From: Trichobilharzia szidati
Taxonomy: Eukaryota > Platyhelminthes > Trematoda > Strigeidida > Schistosomatidae
DNA length: 64,000 bases
Direction of reading: 5' to 3'
Assembly (NCBI GenBank): GCA_944472155.2
Contig: OX235272.1
Coordinates: 15,174,354-15,238,353, forward strand
The translations under genes were made by a program, and so were the position numbers. Below, piece by piece: positions 10,868 to 21,454 of the stretch; positions within the stretch are counted from its first letter, which is position 1; every line of letters starts with the position of its first letter. The notes under the pieces are model-generated. The model saw only the letters and a list, made by a program, of their open reading frames with translations, was not told where the DNA came from and searched no databases.

Positions 10868-10975
10868 TATCCAAAATGCTTGAACATTCAGTAGCAAACA
10901 GGTCTACATCACCAGGACCTAAACTGCCTTGCTGACGTCTTTGTGGATGAAGGAAACTGAAATTGGCATTACAAG
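10868..10975 (-). CDS. CLSPN: Claspin, internal exon
   Basis: 108 nt between acceptor tttgttctttgtag and donor GTAAGTC on the minus strand. Entered and left in phase 1, it fits the exon before it (17,671-17,764, leaving phase 1) and the one after it (202-267). The peptide includes FLHPQRRQQGSLGPGDVDLF and ATECSSILD. A second acceptor 19 nt further in (ccaatttcag) would break the frame, so I chose the pyrimidine-rich upstream one. Membership rests on phase and position more than on sequence similarity. Confidence 0.6.
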
Positions 10976-11029
10976 CTACAAAGAACAAAAACAAATGAAG
11001 CAATTTTCAAGTTTTGGTTTTGTAGGGAT

Positions 11030-11275
11030 TTTGTTTGATTGGTTGGAGGATTTCATCAAGAGCTGACATCGGTTAGAGAACTGTCGGAAAGCCTGAGAGT
11101 ACTGGACAGCCAGATGTTTTGCCAAACTAGTTTGGGACTCTTCAGCAGTACGCACCCACCGCCATGGTTCGAACCTAGGACCTTCTGGTTACAAGGCGAG
11201 CACGTAGACGAATAAGCCACTGGGACCCGATCCGATGACCAGCCAATGAATTTTAACCTCTGCCAATTCATTACA
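11030..11275 (-). repeat. Hammerhead SINE with consensus core
   Basis: On the minus strand the head GGGTCCCAGTGGCTTATTCG and B box GGTTCGAACC are followed by GTACTG, core CTGAAGA, GTCC, then the GTC cleavage triplet and CAGTAC. This is the copy in the window that keeps the canonical C-U-G-A-N-G-A core. The second half (GGAC GAAAC) has been disturbed to a GGCAAAAC-like sequence. Confidence 0.75.
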
Positions 11276-11277
11276 TA

Positions 11278-11430
11278 GCCTTGTAACCAGAAGATCCTAG
11301 GTTCGAACCCCAGCGGGTGCATACTGATAAAGAGTCCGCAACTAGGACGAAACATCTATTTAGTACTCCCAGGTTTTCCAATGGTTCTTTAACTGATGTC
11401 AGCTCATGATGAAATCCTCTAATAAATTCA
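11278..11430 (+). repeat. Hammerhead SINE, inverted neighbour
   Basis: It starts inside the tRNA-like head (ccttgtaaccagaag) with B box GGTTCGAACCC, then core TAAAGA-GTCC...GGAC-GAAAC, then the tail gatgtcagctcatgatgaaatcc. It is head to head with the preceding minus-strand copy, with only a few bases between. Confidence 0.75.
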
Positions 11431-11883
11431 ATTTATCAATTGAATAAGATAATTTTAAACTATTTGAAAAAGAATTAGCGGAAATTTAAACAGTACAAAT
11501 GAAAACAGCATTTCATGGAATGGAATCAGTTCAAGTTAACATGCACACACACATACATATAGGATGAAGCTTCAACCACTGAATCATAGTATCATGAAGA
11601 CACCGTATGATGAATATACTACATCGCTTCAAAAACTTCAACCAGGTATAGACTGGATTTTCAATGACGAACAACTTTGCATAAAAATGTAGAAGTTCAA
11701 GTTCTCACTCTTGATAAAGTATATTTTTCCGTAAAAAGAACAATCAGATGGAAAAATGTAGATTTCATGCATCTGGGAGATAAAAAGGATGAATGTATTT
11801 CCATCACTCAATTGTATAGTGGTATCTCTGCCTGTCACTTGGATGGCAAGGTTCCATTCGCAGTCAGGAAGCTGACTTGCTCC
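11431..11883. other. Intron sequence, nothing recognised
   Basis: A plus-strand frame is open from 11,677, but its first 65 codons match nothing known to me. The second half is RTE-derived, so the ORF is a chance fusion. Confidence 0.45.
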
Positions 11884-12110
11884 AGTGTTAGATGGTATAA
11901 AAGAGTGAGTAATATTGAGGTTAGGTGTCGATTATTAGGTAGGGAGGGGGAGCTAATCGACGGGATCATGAAGCCACATCGATTGAGATGGTTAGGATAT
12001 ATTTTACCTATGCGTAACCACCGATCGCCATCTTCGACAATTGGCAATGTTAGGTGACATACGATTTAGGTGGGAAAAAAGCCAATGGTGAATTCATGGA
12101 CATCAGTCCA
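11884..12110 (+). mobile_element. RTE family B tail fragment
   Basis: It encodes SVRWYKRVSNIEVRCRLLGR and HRLRWLGYILPMRNH in a frame-preserved stretch, the C-terminal block of family B. It is truncated at both ends and runs into a T-rich tract. Confidence 0.75.
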
Positions 12111-12114
12111 TGAA

Positions 12115-12157
12115 TTTATTTTTTATTTTTATTTTTATTTTATTTTTATTATTAGCT
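12115..12157. repeat. (TTTTA)n tract
   Basis: T-rich pentamer run between the family B tail and the start of the family A 5' UTR. It may mark the insertion target of the following RTE element. Confidence 0.8.
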
Positions 12158-12159
12158 TT

Positions 12160-13229
12160 CATGTTTAGGCCAGGTTTTAGAGTGATGTTTACTATGCTAG
12201 GGCTTTAGGGACCATACGGTCTAAGTTTGTTTAGGGATGCTTTGGCATAGGAAAGCTATATATCAATCGGTAGCTCTCGACTAGATCTATCTTTAGACAG
12301 TGGTTTCGACCCTTGTAGCTCCTCCTCAGCCCTCCCCAGGTTCTTTGATATCTGGGCTTGCGCCCTCTGGGGTTGTGCTGCCAAAAATTTTTTTCTAGGG
12401 AGGCTAGGACTTAGGTGAAGTTATATATCAATGGATAGCTCTCATAGCGACCTATCTTTTGACATTGGTTTCGAACTTTGTAACTTCTCCTCAGCCGAAT
12501 AGGGACTTGTCTTGTCTGGGCTAGTGCCCTTAGGGGACATACTGCCGAAATTATATTAGGGAGGCTAGGACCTAGGGAAGCTATATATCAATGGATAGCT
12601 CTCGACGAGATCTACCTATTGGTACCAGTTTCGCACCTTATAGCTTCTCCTCAGCCGAATAGGGATTTTTTTTTCAAAGGCTATAGGGGAAACCTGTTTC
12701 TAGGCTCAGAGTTCATGCCGCTGGCTGTTCTCCTGACACTTTTAGCTCCGTGACCTCAGGTTGTTTGCCGTTGTGTATGTAGCTAGGGGGCATTACCAAC
12801 CATAGGGCAGTAGGGGGGCAGAGACTGCTAGGAAGGAAAATTCGATTATTTTTCTTAGGAATAGCTTTTATCCTCCGATTTATATACCATTGGATTCCTC
12901 TCAACAAGACGAATCGATTGGTACCTGTCTCGTCCCTGTAGGCTTTAGCGTTGCGAAATTATGGAATTTTTGATGTTCTGCTGGTTTTCTCCATTTTTTT
13001 TTGCTTGATCCCGAGGCTGACCGGCAGCTTAACCGGACTTCTACTGGTATGACTGTGGCGACGGTATCAGTAGAAGATAACTTGGGTCGTCACACCGCTC
13101 CTTGAGTAGCTCCGTTGGCAGTAGCAGCGGACGCCAACGAAATTTTTCAAACCTCACAACCTACTGATTCATTGGCGACGGTATCAGTGGGGGCTGGACT
13201 TAGTCGCCATCATTCATCAATCCAAACCC
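12160..13229 (+). promoter_or_regulatory. RTE family A 5' UTR with tandem monomers
   Basis: A block beginning aagctatatatcaatcgg recurs at 12,253, 12,418 and 12,578 (periods 165 and 160 bp), with a more diverged relative near 12,860-12,960. Each unit has the order ctatatatcaat, tagctctc, ttcgaac-like, tctcctcagcc, agggaggctagga. The array sits upstream of the element's ORF, the position where promoter monomers occur in some LINEs. Promoter activity is inferred from position only. Confidence 0.6.
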
Positions 13230-13502
13230 ATGAACCCAACAAATCCAAGAAATATCATGCCGGATCGGCCGTGGCCCGGATTAACAACGACCGCGCTTTC
13301 TGCTGCCGTGTCACAGGGCAGAAGTGATAAGTACACTACTGAGACACACCAGGCCGCGTATGACCGGCCTCAAGCAGATGTCCCCTGGGCTCTGCGGTCA
13401 CGCAACACTAACCTTTCTTCCATTTCAGGTACCAGAAGACGAAACTCAGGCGTGAGGCCAGCAACCCCACCCTGTAAACAAACCTGCTACAGAAACTTCA
13501 CC

Positions 13503-16155
13503 ATGAGCAATCTCCTTGCGACAAAAGAAAAAGTCTGTGTGGGGACATGGAATGTCCGCACTATGTACGAGACTGGCAAAGCTGCCCAGATCGCCAGCGA
13601 GATGAAAAGATACAGAATCCAAGTGCTGGGAATATGTGAAAGCAGATGGAATGGAAGTGGACTCACCAAATTATCAACGGGAGAGTCAGTGATCTACTCC
13701 GGTCACCCAGAAGATAACCACACGCACACCGAGGGCGTGGCTATCATGATGTCACCAACGGCAACGAAAGCCCTGATGCAATGGGAAGCGATCTCGTCCA
13801 GGATAATGACCGCCAGATTCAACTCCAAAGGAAGAAAAGTGTCAATAATCCAATGTTATGCACCCATCAACAACGCAGACCTCGAAACGAAAGAAGAATT
13901 TTACAGACAACTACAGGCAGCAATAGACAATACTCCAGCTGGCGACATTAAAATACTAATGGGAGATATGAACGCCAAACTGGGACCAGACAATACAGGA
14001 AGAGAACTCATCATGGGTAGAGAAGCTCTTGGAGAAATGAATGAAAACGGAGAACTCTTCGCCGACTTCTGCGCCTTCAACGAACTAGTGATTGGTGGCA
14101 GTGTTTACAAGCACAGAGATATCCACAAGGCTACATGGGTGTCACCAGACGGGCGAACCAAAAACTAAATTGACTTTATCACAATATCGAGGAAGTGGAG
14201 ACGCAGCCTACTGGACACAAGAGCAAGAAGAGGAGCAGACGTTGGCTCAGACCACTACCTCGTACAAGGGACAATCCAAATCAAATTAAAAGCTTTCAGG
14301 GAAACAGGAGCTGCAGATAGACCACAAGCCAAGTTCAACACTCAAAAGCTGAAGGACCAGGATACAAAGGACATCTTCATTGCAAACATAAGGGAAAAAG
14401 CCGAGACACAAATCAACACCAACGAAAAGGTCAGCGTCGAAAAGCACTGGAACAAATTGAAAACGGTGTGGAGTCAAACCTGCATGGAAGTCCTAGGCAA
14501 AAAAAAGAGACAGGACAAACAGTGGCTCTCTACGGACACTTGGAAACTAATAGAAGAGAGAAGGGTGGCGAAACAAAAGATTATCCAGTGCACCGACGAG
14601 CAACAGAAACAGGAGTTGAATGCAAGCTACAATGCACTGAACAAAAGAGTGAAGAAAAGTGCCAGGGAAGACAAAAGAAAATATTGTGAAACCATGGCAA
14701 ACGAAGCAGAACAAGCTGCAGGCAAAGGAGACCTCGCTACACTATACCAAACAACTAGGCACCTTTCGGGCAAAAGTTCGACACAGATTAAGCCAATAAA
14801 GGACGACAATGGAAAGTCAATCACCAAAGAGGTGGAACAGAGGAAGCACTGGGCTGAACACTTCAAAAGACTTCTAAATCGTCCGCCACCTACAACGCGT
14901 CCAACAATACCAACAACGGAAGCAGGACTACCAATGAACATCGACCCTCCGACGAAATCCGAAGTCCTGAATGCCATCAAGATGCTAAAAGCTGGGAAAG
15001 CGCCAGGACCAGATGGAATCCCAGCAGAAGCTTTGAAAATAGACCCAGAGACAACAGCGGACTTGATGACGCCACTACTAGAGAAGGTGTGGAAAGAGGG
15101 CAAAGTACCCGAGGATTGGAAGAACGGATACTTATTCAAACTGCCAAAGAAAGGAGATTTGAGTCAATGTAAAAACTGGCGTGGAATTATGCTTCTGTCC
15201 ATTCCAAGCAAGATACTATGTCGCATCATCCTGGAGAGAATTAAACAAGCCCTAGATGAAAAACTTCGTCCGGAACAGGCCGGATTCAGGAGGAACAAGT
15301 CATGCATTGACCAAATCGCCACCCTACGGATTATCATTGAACAAAGTTTGGAATGGCAGTCACCTCTCTATCTCAACTTCATCGATTTTGAGAAAGCCTT
15401 CGACGGCGTCGATCGAGAGGTGATTTGGCAACTACTTCGCTACTACGGGGTGCCGCCGACAATTATACATCTCATCCAACAGCTGTATGACAACGCTGCA
15501 TGCCAAGTAATCCACAACGGGAGGCTCACGGAATCCTTCGAAGTGAGGACGGGAGTGAGACAAGGCTGTATACTGTCACCAATGATCTTCCTGATTGCAG
15601 TTGATTGGATAATGCGGCAGACAACGGCAACCAACGAGGGAACAGGCATAAAATGGACCGACACAAAAGCCTTGGAGGATTTGGATTTCGCCGCATCGTC
15701 TCAACTGCAGGAGGAACTGACGAGGATATCAAAGCCAGAATCGGAAAAGCAAGACAAGTTTTCATTTCTCTCAAGTCTATGTGGAGGTCAACAGCATTCA
15801 GCGTCAAAAATAAGATCCGTATTTTCAACTCCAATGTGAAGTCAGTACTACTATACGGATCAGAGACTTGGCGTGTCACAAAGAGCAGCTCAAACAAGCT
15901 GCAGACCTTCATTAACAAATGCCTTCGCTCAATACTCAAGATCAAATGGCCGGAGAGGATCAGCAACAAAGATCTCTGGGAGCGAACCAACCAGGAACCG
16001 ATTGTGAAACAAATAGGCAGGAAGAAATGGAGATGGATTGGACACACTCTGAGGAAACCAGCAAGTGACATCACTAGACAAGCCACTGCTCGAGTGGAAC
16101 CCGAAAGGGAAGCGACGAGTTGGTCGTCCAAGGGTGACCTGGAGGAGATCATGTG
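13503..16155 (+). pseudogene. RTE endonuclease-reverse transcriptase, one nonsense codon and one internal deletion
   Basis: From the ATG at 13,503 a single frame runs to about 15,690, interrupted only by TAA at 14,166-14,168. Endonuclease motifs: WNVRTMYETGKA, ICESRWNGSG, CYAPIN, LMGDMNAKLG, IDFI, GSDHYLV (shortly after the stop). RT motifs: KAGKAPGPDGIPAEAL, LPKKGDLSQCKNWRGI, LRPEQAGFRRNKSC, NFIDFEKAFDGVDRE (catalytic Asp), GVRQGCILSP. The FADD catalytic box is deleted: LEDLDFA runs into a later segment and the frame changes from 0 to 2. The C-terminal domain ([23 protein letters not shown]) is then open to 16,155. Without the second catalytic box it cannot copy itself. Confidence 0.85.
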
Positions 16156-16284
16156 AAGAGGAATTGAAAGCGTGTGGGCAGACTTGGAGCCAGGTGAAAA
16201 CTACAGCAGAGAACCGAAGGCAATGGAGACGCATGGCTGAAGCCCTATGTTCCTCTAGGAATTAAAGGAAATAATAATAAATAA

Positions 16285-16925
16285 TAATAATAGATAGAAT
16301 AATTCATAGGATGGATAGAACTTGAAAAAGAGTGTGCAATTATAAGATAAGTAGACAAATCGAATAAACTAAAAACGTTACGTAATATTGTGTGAAATTT
16401 AATAGCATAGAATTTAATGTTGCATAAAGGAATTGATTTAGAATGAGAGTAGTAATAGTAACAATTGACGTAATAAGGAAGAGTATACAAAATGAATAGA
16501 CAAAAATGAAAAATGAAAAATTGGTAGAGCTAAAATATGATTGGGGATTACCATACTTTAGCATAGAGGGACTAAGACCATGAAAGTTGGAGGGGTTGAA
16601 CAAATTTTTTCTGTACACAGAGATCTGGCTTTTCTGTTTCGATAGCCAAAGCTTCAGCAATACAGATGAGTCGGGTACGTAGGAATTTGGGTAAATTACT
16701 CTTTGCCTTGTAGATGACTTTAAAGGCGGGGGCTATAGAGATGGGGTGATCATTATCGACCAGATGTTCAATGATCGCGTTTCTTATTGCTCCACTTCCA
16801 CCTTTTCGTAACCATTCAGGATAGTGTTCTTGCACCCTCTTGGACAAAACTCGAGTCGAACGACCGATATACCTAGCTCCACACGAGTAGGTGAATTGAC
16901 AAACACATAGAGTTGGTCAACAGCG
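16285..16925 (-). pseudogene. Penelope-like element, GIY-YIG endonuclease and 3' UTR (family A)
   Basis: On the minus strand the frame reads CQFTYSCGARYIGRSTRVLS (Y-S-C-G and ARYIG, the G-I-Y...Y-I-G type motif), KRVQEHYPEWLRKG, IIEHLVDNDHPIS, FKVIYKAKSNLPKFLR and LICIAEALAIE, ending about 16,572. An AT-rich 3' UTR follows to about 16,285. The copy keeps almost the whole nuclease domain but no reverse transcriptase. It is the best preserved family A endonuclease here. Confidence 0.7.
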
Positions 16926-16940
16926 GGATCTTGTCCTTCA

Positions 16941-17670
16941 GGTTATTGAACAGTACTGGTCGACTAGTAAAGGTTAATGAGTATTCACCAGATGAAGTTA
17001 TTAAGACATGAGTTACACACTGAGCCACTATTCAATAAGTTCAGAATGATATTAATCAGTGATAATTCAAGATGAATTTGCCTGCACCATTATGAACAAT
17101 CTCCAGCTATGTTCCAACTATTGATTTTAAACACCACGAGCACCTCAGTCAAGCAATCTCCATATCCCTACATAAATTAGATCAATGAATTTAGGGATTG
17201 GTGCCATATTACATTCTGTTATTCCTTAACTCTTCTTCAAACAAATCCTATTTCAGATAACAAAGAAGACGTCGGCTTCATATACGTAAAAGACGTGTCT
17301 TAGTTATCATAATAAATTGATTTCCTCTCCTGACTCAACAATTTACGACTAACCACGTGTTGTTCCGTTTAACGTGAGGAACTAAACAAAGACCTTTTGT
17401 ATCTACTTAAAATGGTCACTTTTCACTACACTACAAATGTTCACTTGATAGGTAGCCGAATATGTGCCAAAAATGACGAAAATTGGCATATGTTAGTAGA
17501 GAGTCAATCCATCTCGTAACTATCGGTTTACACTAACACTGAAGACGATAATAACATAAAATACGACATTAGAATAGTAAAATATCAAATAGTGAATAAA
17601 ATTTTTTTTAAACTAATGGAGTTGGGTAAACATTTCAAAAATAAACAACAGCAAATGGACAATAACTCAC
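16941..17670. other. Intron sequence, nothing recognised
   Basis: AT-rich with no coding-like frame. I looked for a claspin exon here on the minus strand and found none with both splice borders and a compatible phase. Confidence 0.5.
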
Positions 17671-17764
17671 ATGAAAAATCTGCAAATCCTGCCTTTGTTT
17701 CTGGAAGATCTGTGAAATCATCGAATTCTGTAGGCTGTTTTCGAAGCGAACCAAATTTGTCAAT
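17671..17764 (-). CDS. CLSPN: Claspin, internal exon
   Basis: 94 nt between acceptor tatactttag and donor GTGAGTTATT. Entered in phase 0 and left in phase 1. The peptide starts IDKFGSLRKQPTEFDDFTDL and ends ETKAGFADFS. A second frame is also open, but only phase 0 fits the preceding exon (22,772-23,185). It is acidic and aromatic, like the poorly conserved region of claspin before the Chk1-binding motifs. Confidence 0.65.
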
Positions 17765-17979
17765 CTAAAGTATAAGTAGAAATAAAAAAACAATAGTGGA
17801 GTGCGTTCAGTAAGCGAAAAACACAAAGAAGGCAGTCAGTAATTACATCCACCAAATGACGCGGTGAAACTGCGGTAGATAAGACTACTGAGTCTAGTTG
17901 ACCAGAACAGACTGTTAGTGTATCAGACTATGAGCCACATATATTGTATGAGAGTTGATGACAATAACCAGCTTAATAT

Positions 17980-18505
17980 ATGTGTAAAACTTGGGAAAGC
18001 ATAGCGATTGAAACGTTCACCCCCACCCCAAAAGTATGGTGGAGGTATGTAGATGACACATTCACTGTACTTAGAACACAAGATATAGATAGGTTTCTCG
18101 AACACATCAACTCGAAGGTTGAAGCAATTCAATTCGCTTATGAATTGGAAAATCAGGAAGGGGAGCTCCCAATGTTAGACTGCACCGTAAAAAGGAAAGA
18201 AGATGGGAAGTTACACACTAGTGTTTACAGGAAACCCACACACTCAAACAGATATTTGGACTTCCGATCGTCCCATCCTATGTCAGTAAAAATAGGATTG
18301 GTGAAATGTTTAAATGACAGAGCACAAAAACTAAGTAGTACCAAAGAAAATCTAAAACTGGAACTGATACACATAAAAGAAGTTTTGAAACTTAATAATT
18401 ACCCGGATAAATTAGTCAGGAAATATGTAAGGAAATGTAAAAATAAAATAAATAATGATAGTAGCGATAGTGATAATAACAATAATAATGATAATAATAA
18501 TACTG

Positions 18506-18544
<39 letters not shown>

Positions 18545-19031
18545 TAAATGACGACACCAATAATATGGAATCTAAATCATCAGTAGTAATTCCATACAAG
18601 GAAGGAACCTCGGAAGCCTTACGTAAAATTCTTATCAAGGCAGGAATAAAAATGGCATTCAAACCCACAAACTCAATTAGAAACAAGCTTTGTCGGTTAA
18701 AGGATCAATCCTGTAGAGCCTTTAAAACAAAACAATTTAGTTTATCTAATACCCTCACTGCAATGATTGTCAGGTCAAATACATAGGTCAAACTAGTAGA
18801 ACAGGGGCAGTCAGACTAGCTGAACATAAAAACTTAGCGAAATCCAGATTGGTTGATCCAAATAAGATAAGAAATTTAGAGAATAGTTCAGCTGTAGTAC
18901 TACATGCAGTTACACACAACCATACAATAGGATGGGATAGGATGACAGACTGTTTTAAAATCCAATGTCACAGGGTGGAGGGAGAGATTGATAACAGCTC
19001 TGTTTATCGAATCAACTGCAAATACATGTAA
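17980..19031 (+). pseudogene. Penelope RT C-terminus plus GIY-YIG endonuclease, frameshifted
   Basis: The RT part has VWWRYVDDTFTV (catalytic Y-V-D-D), ELPMLDCTVKR, SVYRKPTHSNRYLDFRSSHP, typical of Penelope reverse transcriptases. A linker of about 35 residues is almost pure Asn/Asp, encoded by an (AAT)n microsatellite at 18,448-18,545. After SVVIPYKEGTSE and FKPTNSIRNKL the frame shifts near 18,770 into CNDCQVKYIGQTSR, the GIY-YIG motif, then AEHKNLAK and NSSAVVLHAVTHNH. Upstream RT motifs are missing by truncation, so it is dead. Confidence 0.8.
18448..18545 (+). repeat. (AAT)n microsatellite inside the Penelope frame
   Basis: Mostly AAT with occasional GAT and GTA-type units. It stays in frame and encodes an Asn-rich spacer between RT and endonuclease. 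Confidence 0.9.
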
Positions 19032-19261
19032 TAGGAATGATTCATCACCTGTCCCCGATATCTGGAAAATTCTACTACCCCAACGACGACAAATTGGAGA
19101 AAACAAAGAAAACTATAAAACTCAAGTGTCAAAGTTGTGTGATTACAATTGATATGATTATGAACAATAAATTTTGTTCGAAACGTCATCCAGTAAATAA
19201 TAATGTTTCACTGTGTGATATATCTAAAAAACAAACTAATATGGAACAATAACCAGCTGAC

Positions 19262-19352
19262 CAGGATAAATGAAGTAGGTTTGGCGGGATTTCGAATCGA
19301 GGATCTATTGTAATTGAAAGTCGACTACTTAAGTCTATGAGACGTACCCGCC
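19262..19352 (-). repeat. tRNA-like SINE head
   Basis: On the minus strand, GTACGTCTCATAGACTTAAG is followed by a degenerate B box CGATTCGAAATCC. Single copy of this exact form in the window, so weakly supported. Confidence 0.35.
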
Positions 19353-19664
19353 TCCATGAGGTGTTTGAATATAACAATAGAAAACCATCTAAAATAACCA
19401 TTATTATTTTCTGTAAATATTTAGTTTCTCCTAACGCATAATGATGAAGCGAATTCATCACAGAAACGGAAGGCCTTATCAGATTTCCTTTCATGCAACA
19501 GGATCCTTTGTAAATTTTGCTAGAAATTTTCAAGTGTTGGTTTGAAACGATCTTGATCATGAACTGACTTGAAACGTTCTTCATTAAGAGGTGAACACAT
19601 TTAGCAGACATCTATCTATCTGGAGTTCTTATGAGAAGTTGTGACCAGTTTGGTCCATCAAATG
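19353..19664. other. Intron sequence, nothing recognised
   Basis: A minus-strand frame is open through part of it, but the peptide has no family features and no splice-bounded segment fits claspin. Confidence 0.45.
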
Positions 19665-20755
19665 GGATGTGAAGAAAGATATTCAACGACGCATTCAAAG
19701 TAGCCTCTGTCTGTTTTCGACATAGAATTTTGCACATATGTGCGGCACTTCAAGTCGCCACACTCCCTCCTCGTAGCACACAAAGCAACAGAAGAAAGTA
19801 GAAGAAATGCATAATATAGACAGGAAACAGAGGTGTGAGACAAAGGAATAGTAATAACGAAGAACAAAACAGTTTCATTTGAAATCATAAGTCACAAGGA
19901 GTGGATGCATCTGCGCCAGACATTGAGAACGATTTTGAGCCATGTCACCAATTGTTTCCAATCATTGGTTTTTACCGTCCCGAGGACTCCAACCAGTCAG
20001 GAAGCCAGTCTACACCTTCCTACGTGGCTGGCTTAGACTAAATGTTGTAGATTTCATTGACTGGTGAAGCCATGTTTTCGTTTGACCGCCACTAGTTCTT
20101 TACCAGCCTGACCCTATATCAGCTAACATTGCCCATTGTCAAGGAAGGCGATGACCAGGCATGCATGCTTGACACATGTCCTAACCATCTCAGTCGATGT
20201 AATTTCACAGCCTCGTCGATTGATTTCCCCTCAATACCTAGCACTCAACGCCTAACCTCAATGTTGCTAACCTTAATATACCACTTCATACGGGAGATAG
20301 AACGCAGACACCTATGATTGTGGTGAGAGATGGTTGCTAGCCTAATTGGTTGACAGTAATTGAGGTCAATGTTAGGCATGTGAAAACAAGGTCAAGATGG
20401 ACAGGCGGATGCAGTTAACATGTAGATGAACTGACTCAGCCACAAGAGATGCAATGTTAACTTTGTGTGAGAAACAACCAATCAACAGACTATATTTTCT
20501 ACTAACATTAACCTACAATAATGTACATCAAAATCTATATATATGAGTTGATTTTCCGTAATAAAAGTTCTGTTGCCTGGCCCTTGTCTTCTGTTGTTAC
20601 ATGATCAAGGACAGCTAATCTTTTCATGTCTTCCGCTCTCAATGGCCAGGTCTCACGGCCATAAAGGAGGACGGAGCGGACTGTTGAGCAGTACACACGC
20701 CCTTTGATCGATAGTCGGATATCACGTCTACGCCAGGGACGGCGTAAACTGTAAA
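19665..20755 (-). mobile_element. RTE family B copy, split by a 280-bp insertion
   Basis: From 20,755 down, the minus strand gives the C-terminal RT tail ([19 protein letters not shown], [11 protein letters not shown]) to about 20,605. An unrelated stretch of about 280 bp follows, then the same protein tail resumes (VKWYIK...HRLRW...) at about 20,325 and continues through the 3' UTR to about 19,690. Both halves align with intact copies at 28.1 and 29.6 kb, so the middle is an insertion. Stops and shifts are common. Confidence 0.75.
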
Positions 20756-20814
20756 GCAGTAGCTTTGTATCACTTGAATTAATAAAATTTAGAATTCATG
20801 AGTTACAGGAATCC

Positions 20815-20990
20815 AACCCAGTTGTTGAGTGGTTAATGCATTGGTTCTGTAACCTGAAGGTCTTACTTTTTATATATGTTGGTGTCATGGGCACGTGTTA
20901 CTGAAGAGTCCGAAACAAGGACGAGGCAGATGTTTAGTACTTCCTAATTATCAATGGTCCTCTACCTAATATCAGTTCATGATAAAATCA
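20815..20990 (+). repeat. Hammerhead SINE, diverged
   Basis: The head is degenerate (gagtggttaatgcattgg, aacctgaaggtc). The ribozyme has core CTGAAGA, stem II GTCC/GGAC, but the GAAA box reads GAGG. The tail atatcagttcatgataaaatc is family typical. Confidence 0.6.
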
Positions 20991-21454
20991 ATCTTGAAAT
21001 AATTATTCCTCAAAATAATACATAGATGTACAATCGCAGAACCTGAAGAAGAAATTGTCGAAAACAATATTCTTTATTTACTAATCATTGACACAATGTC
21101 TAGTAGGAATTTTCAAAAGGTATGATGCTAGTTGTATTAAATCGACTGTAAGCGATTATTCAAAAACTTTCTTTCTCCATGTCCTCAATGCCAACGTCTC
21201 CAACTACAATTTAATCAAGCACCGCTAACTGAAGTCTCGTAAGATAGTGAAATATGTTCAACTACTCATCTTAATTTATGCTCTATGTGATGCATATGTT
21301 CTGCTTTCGTGTCTCAAGAAGCGGAGTGAGACGGAGACAAGCTTTGTGATGGTTGAGTGCTGGTTTAGCTAGTGATTCGGTCGCTAATGGTTTGAATTCA
21401 GTTGCAACCCAGATTATAATTTTATTTATTTTATTTGATTCTTCTATTATTCAT
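20991..21454. other. Intron sequence, nothing recognised
   Basis: No repeat family, exon or coding frame that I can support. Confidence 0.45.

Larger units (their letters stand above)
12160..16278 (+). mobile_element. RTE family A retrotransposon, near full length
   Basis: About 4.1 kb: 5' UTR monomers, endonuclease, reverse transcriptase, C-terminal domain, 3' tail gaagccctatgttcctctag and an (AAT)n end at 16,266-16,293. Its domains and layout fit the RTE clade, like SR2/SjR2 of schistosomes. I did not confirm the 5' end or a target duplication. It sits in the claspin intron between exons at 10.9 and 17.7 kb, on the opposite strand to the gene. Confidence 0.8.
17945..19260 (+). mobile_element. 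Penelope-like element, 5'-truncated (family B)
   Basis: It covers the C-terminal part of the reverse transcriptase, a linker, the GIY-YIG endonuclease and a short 3' UTR. In the claspin intron, on the opposite strand. I do not see terminal repeats as clear as those of the copy at 23.2 kb. Confidence 0.75.

Noticed and set aside
11557..11578. A 22-nt candidate claspin microexon (minus strand)
   Set aside because: Its phase would have bridged two neighbouring exons, but extending the 10.9 kb exon to the better acceptor tttgttctttgtag at 10,976 removes the need. The microexon's acceptor is poor.
14627..15139. A 170-residue minus-strand protein
   Set aside because: It is antisense to the RTE reverse transcriptase; the peptide has no family features.
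15526..16234. Long minus-strand ORFs opposite the RTE C-terminus
   Set aside because: They are antisense shadows of the RTE coding sequence, repeated wherever that sequence occurs.
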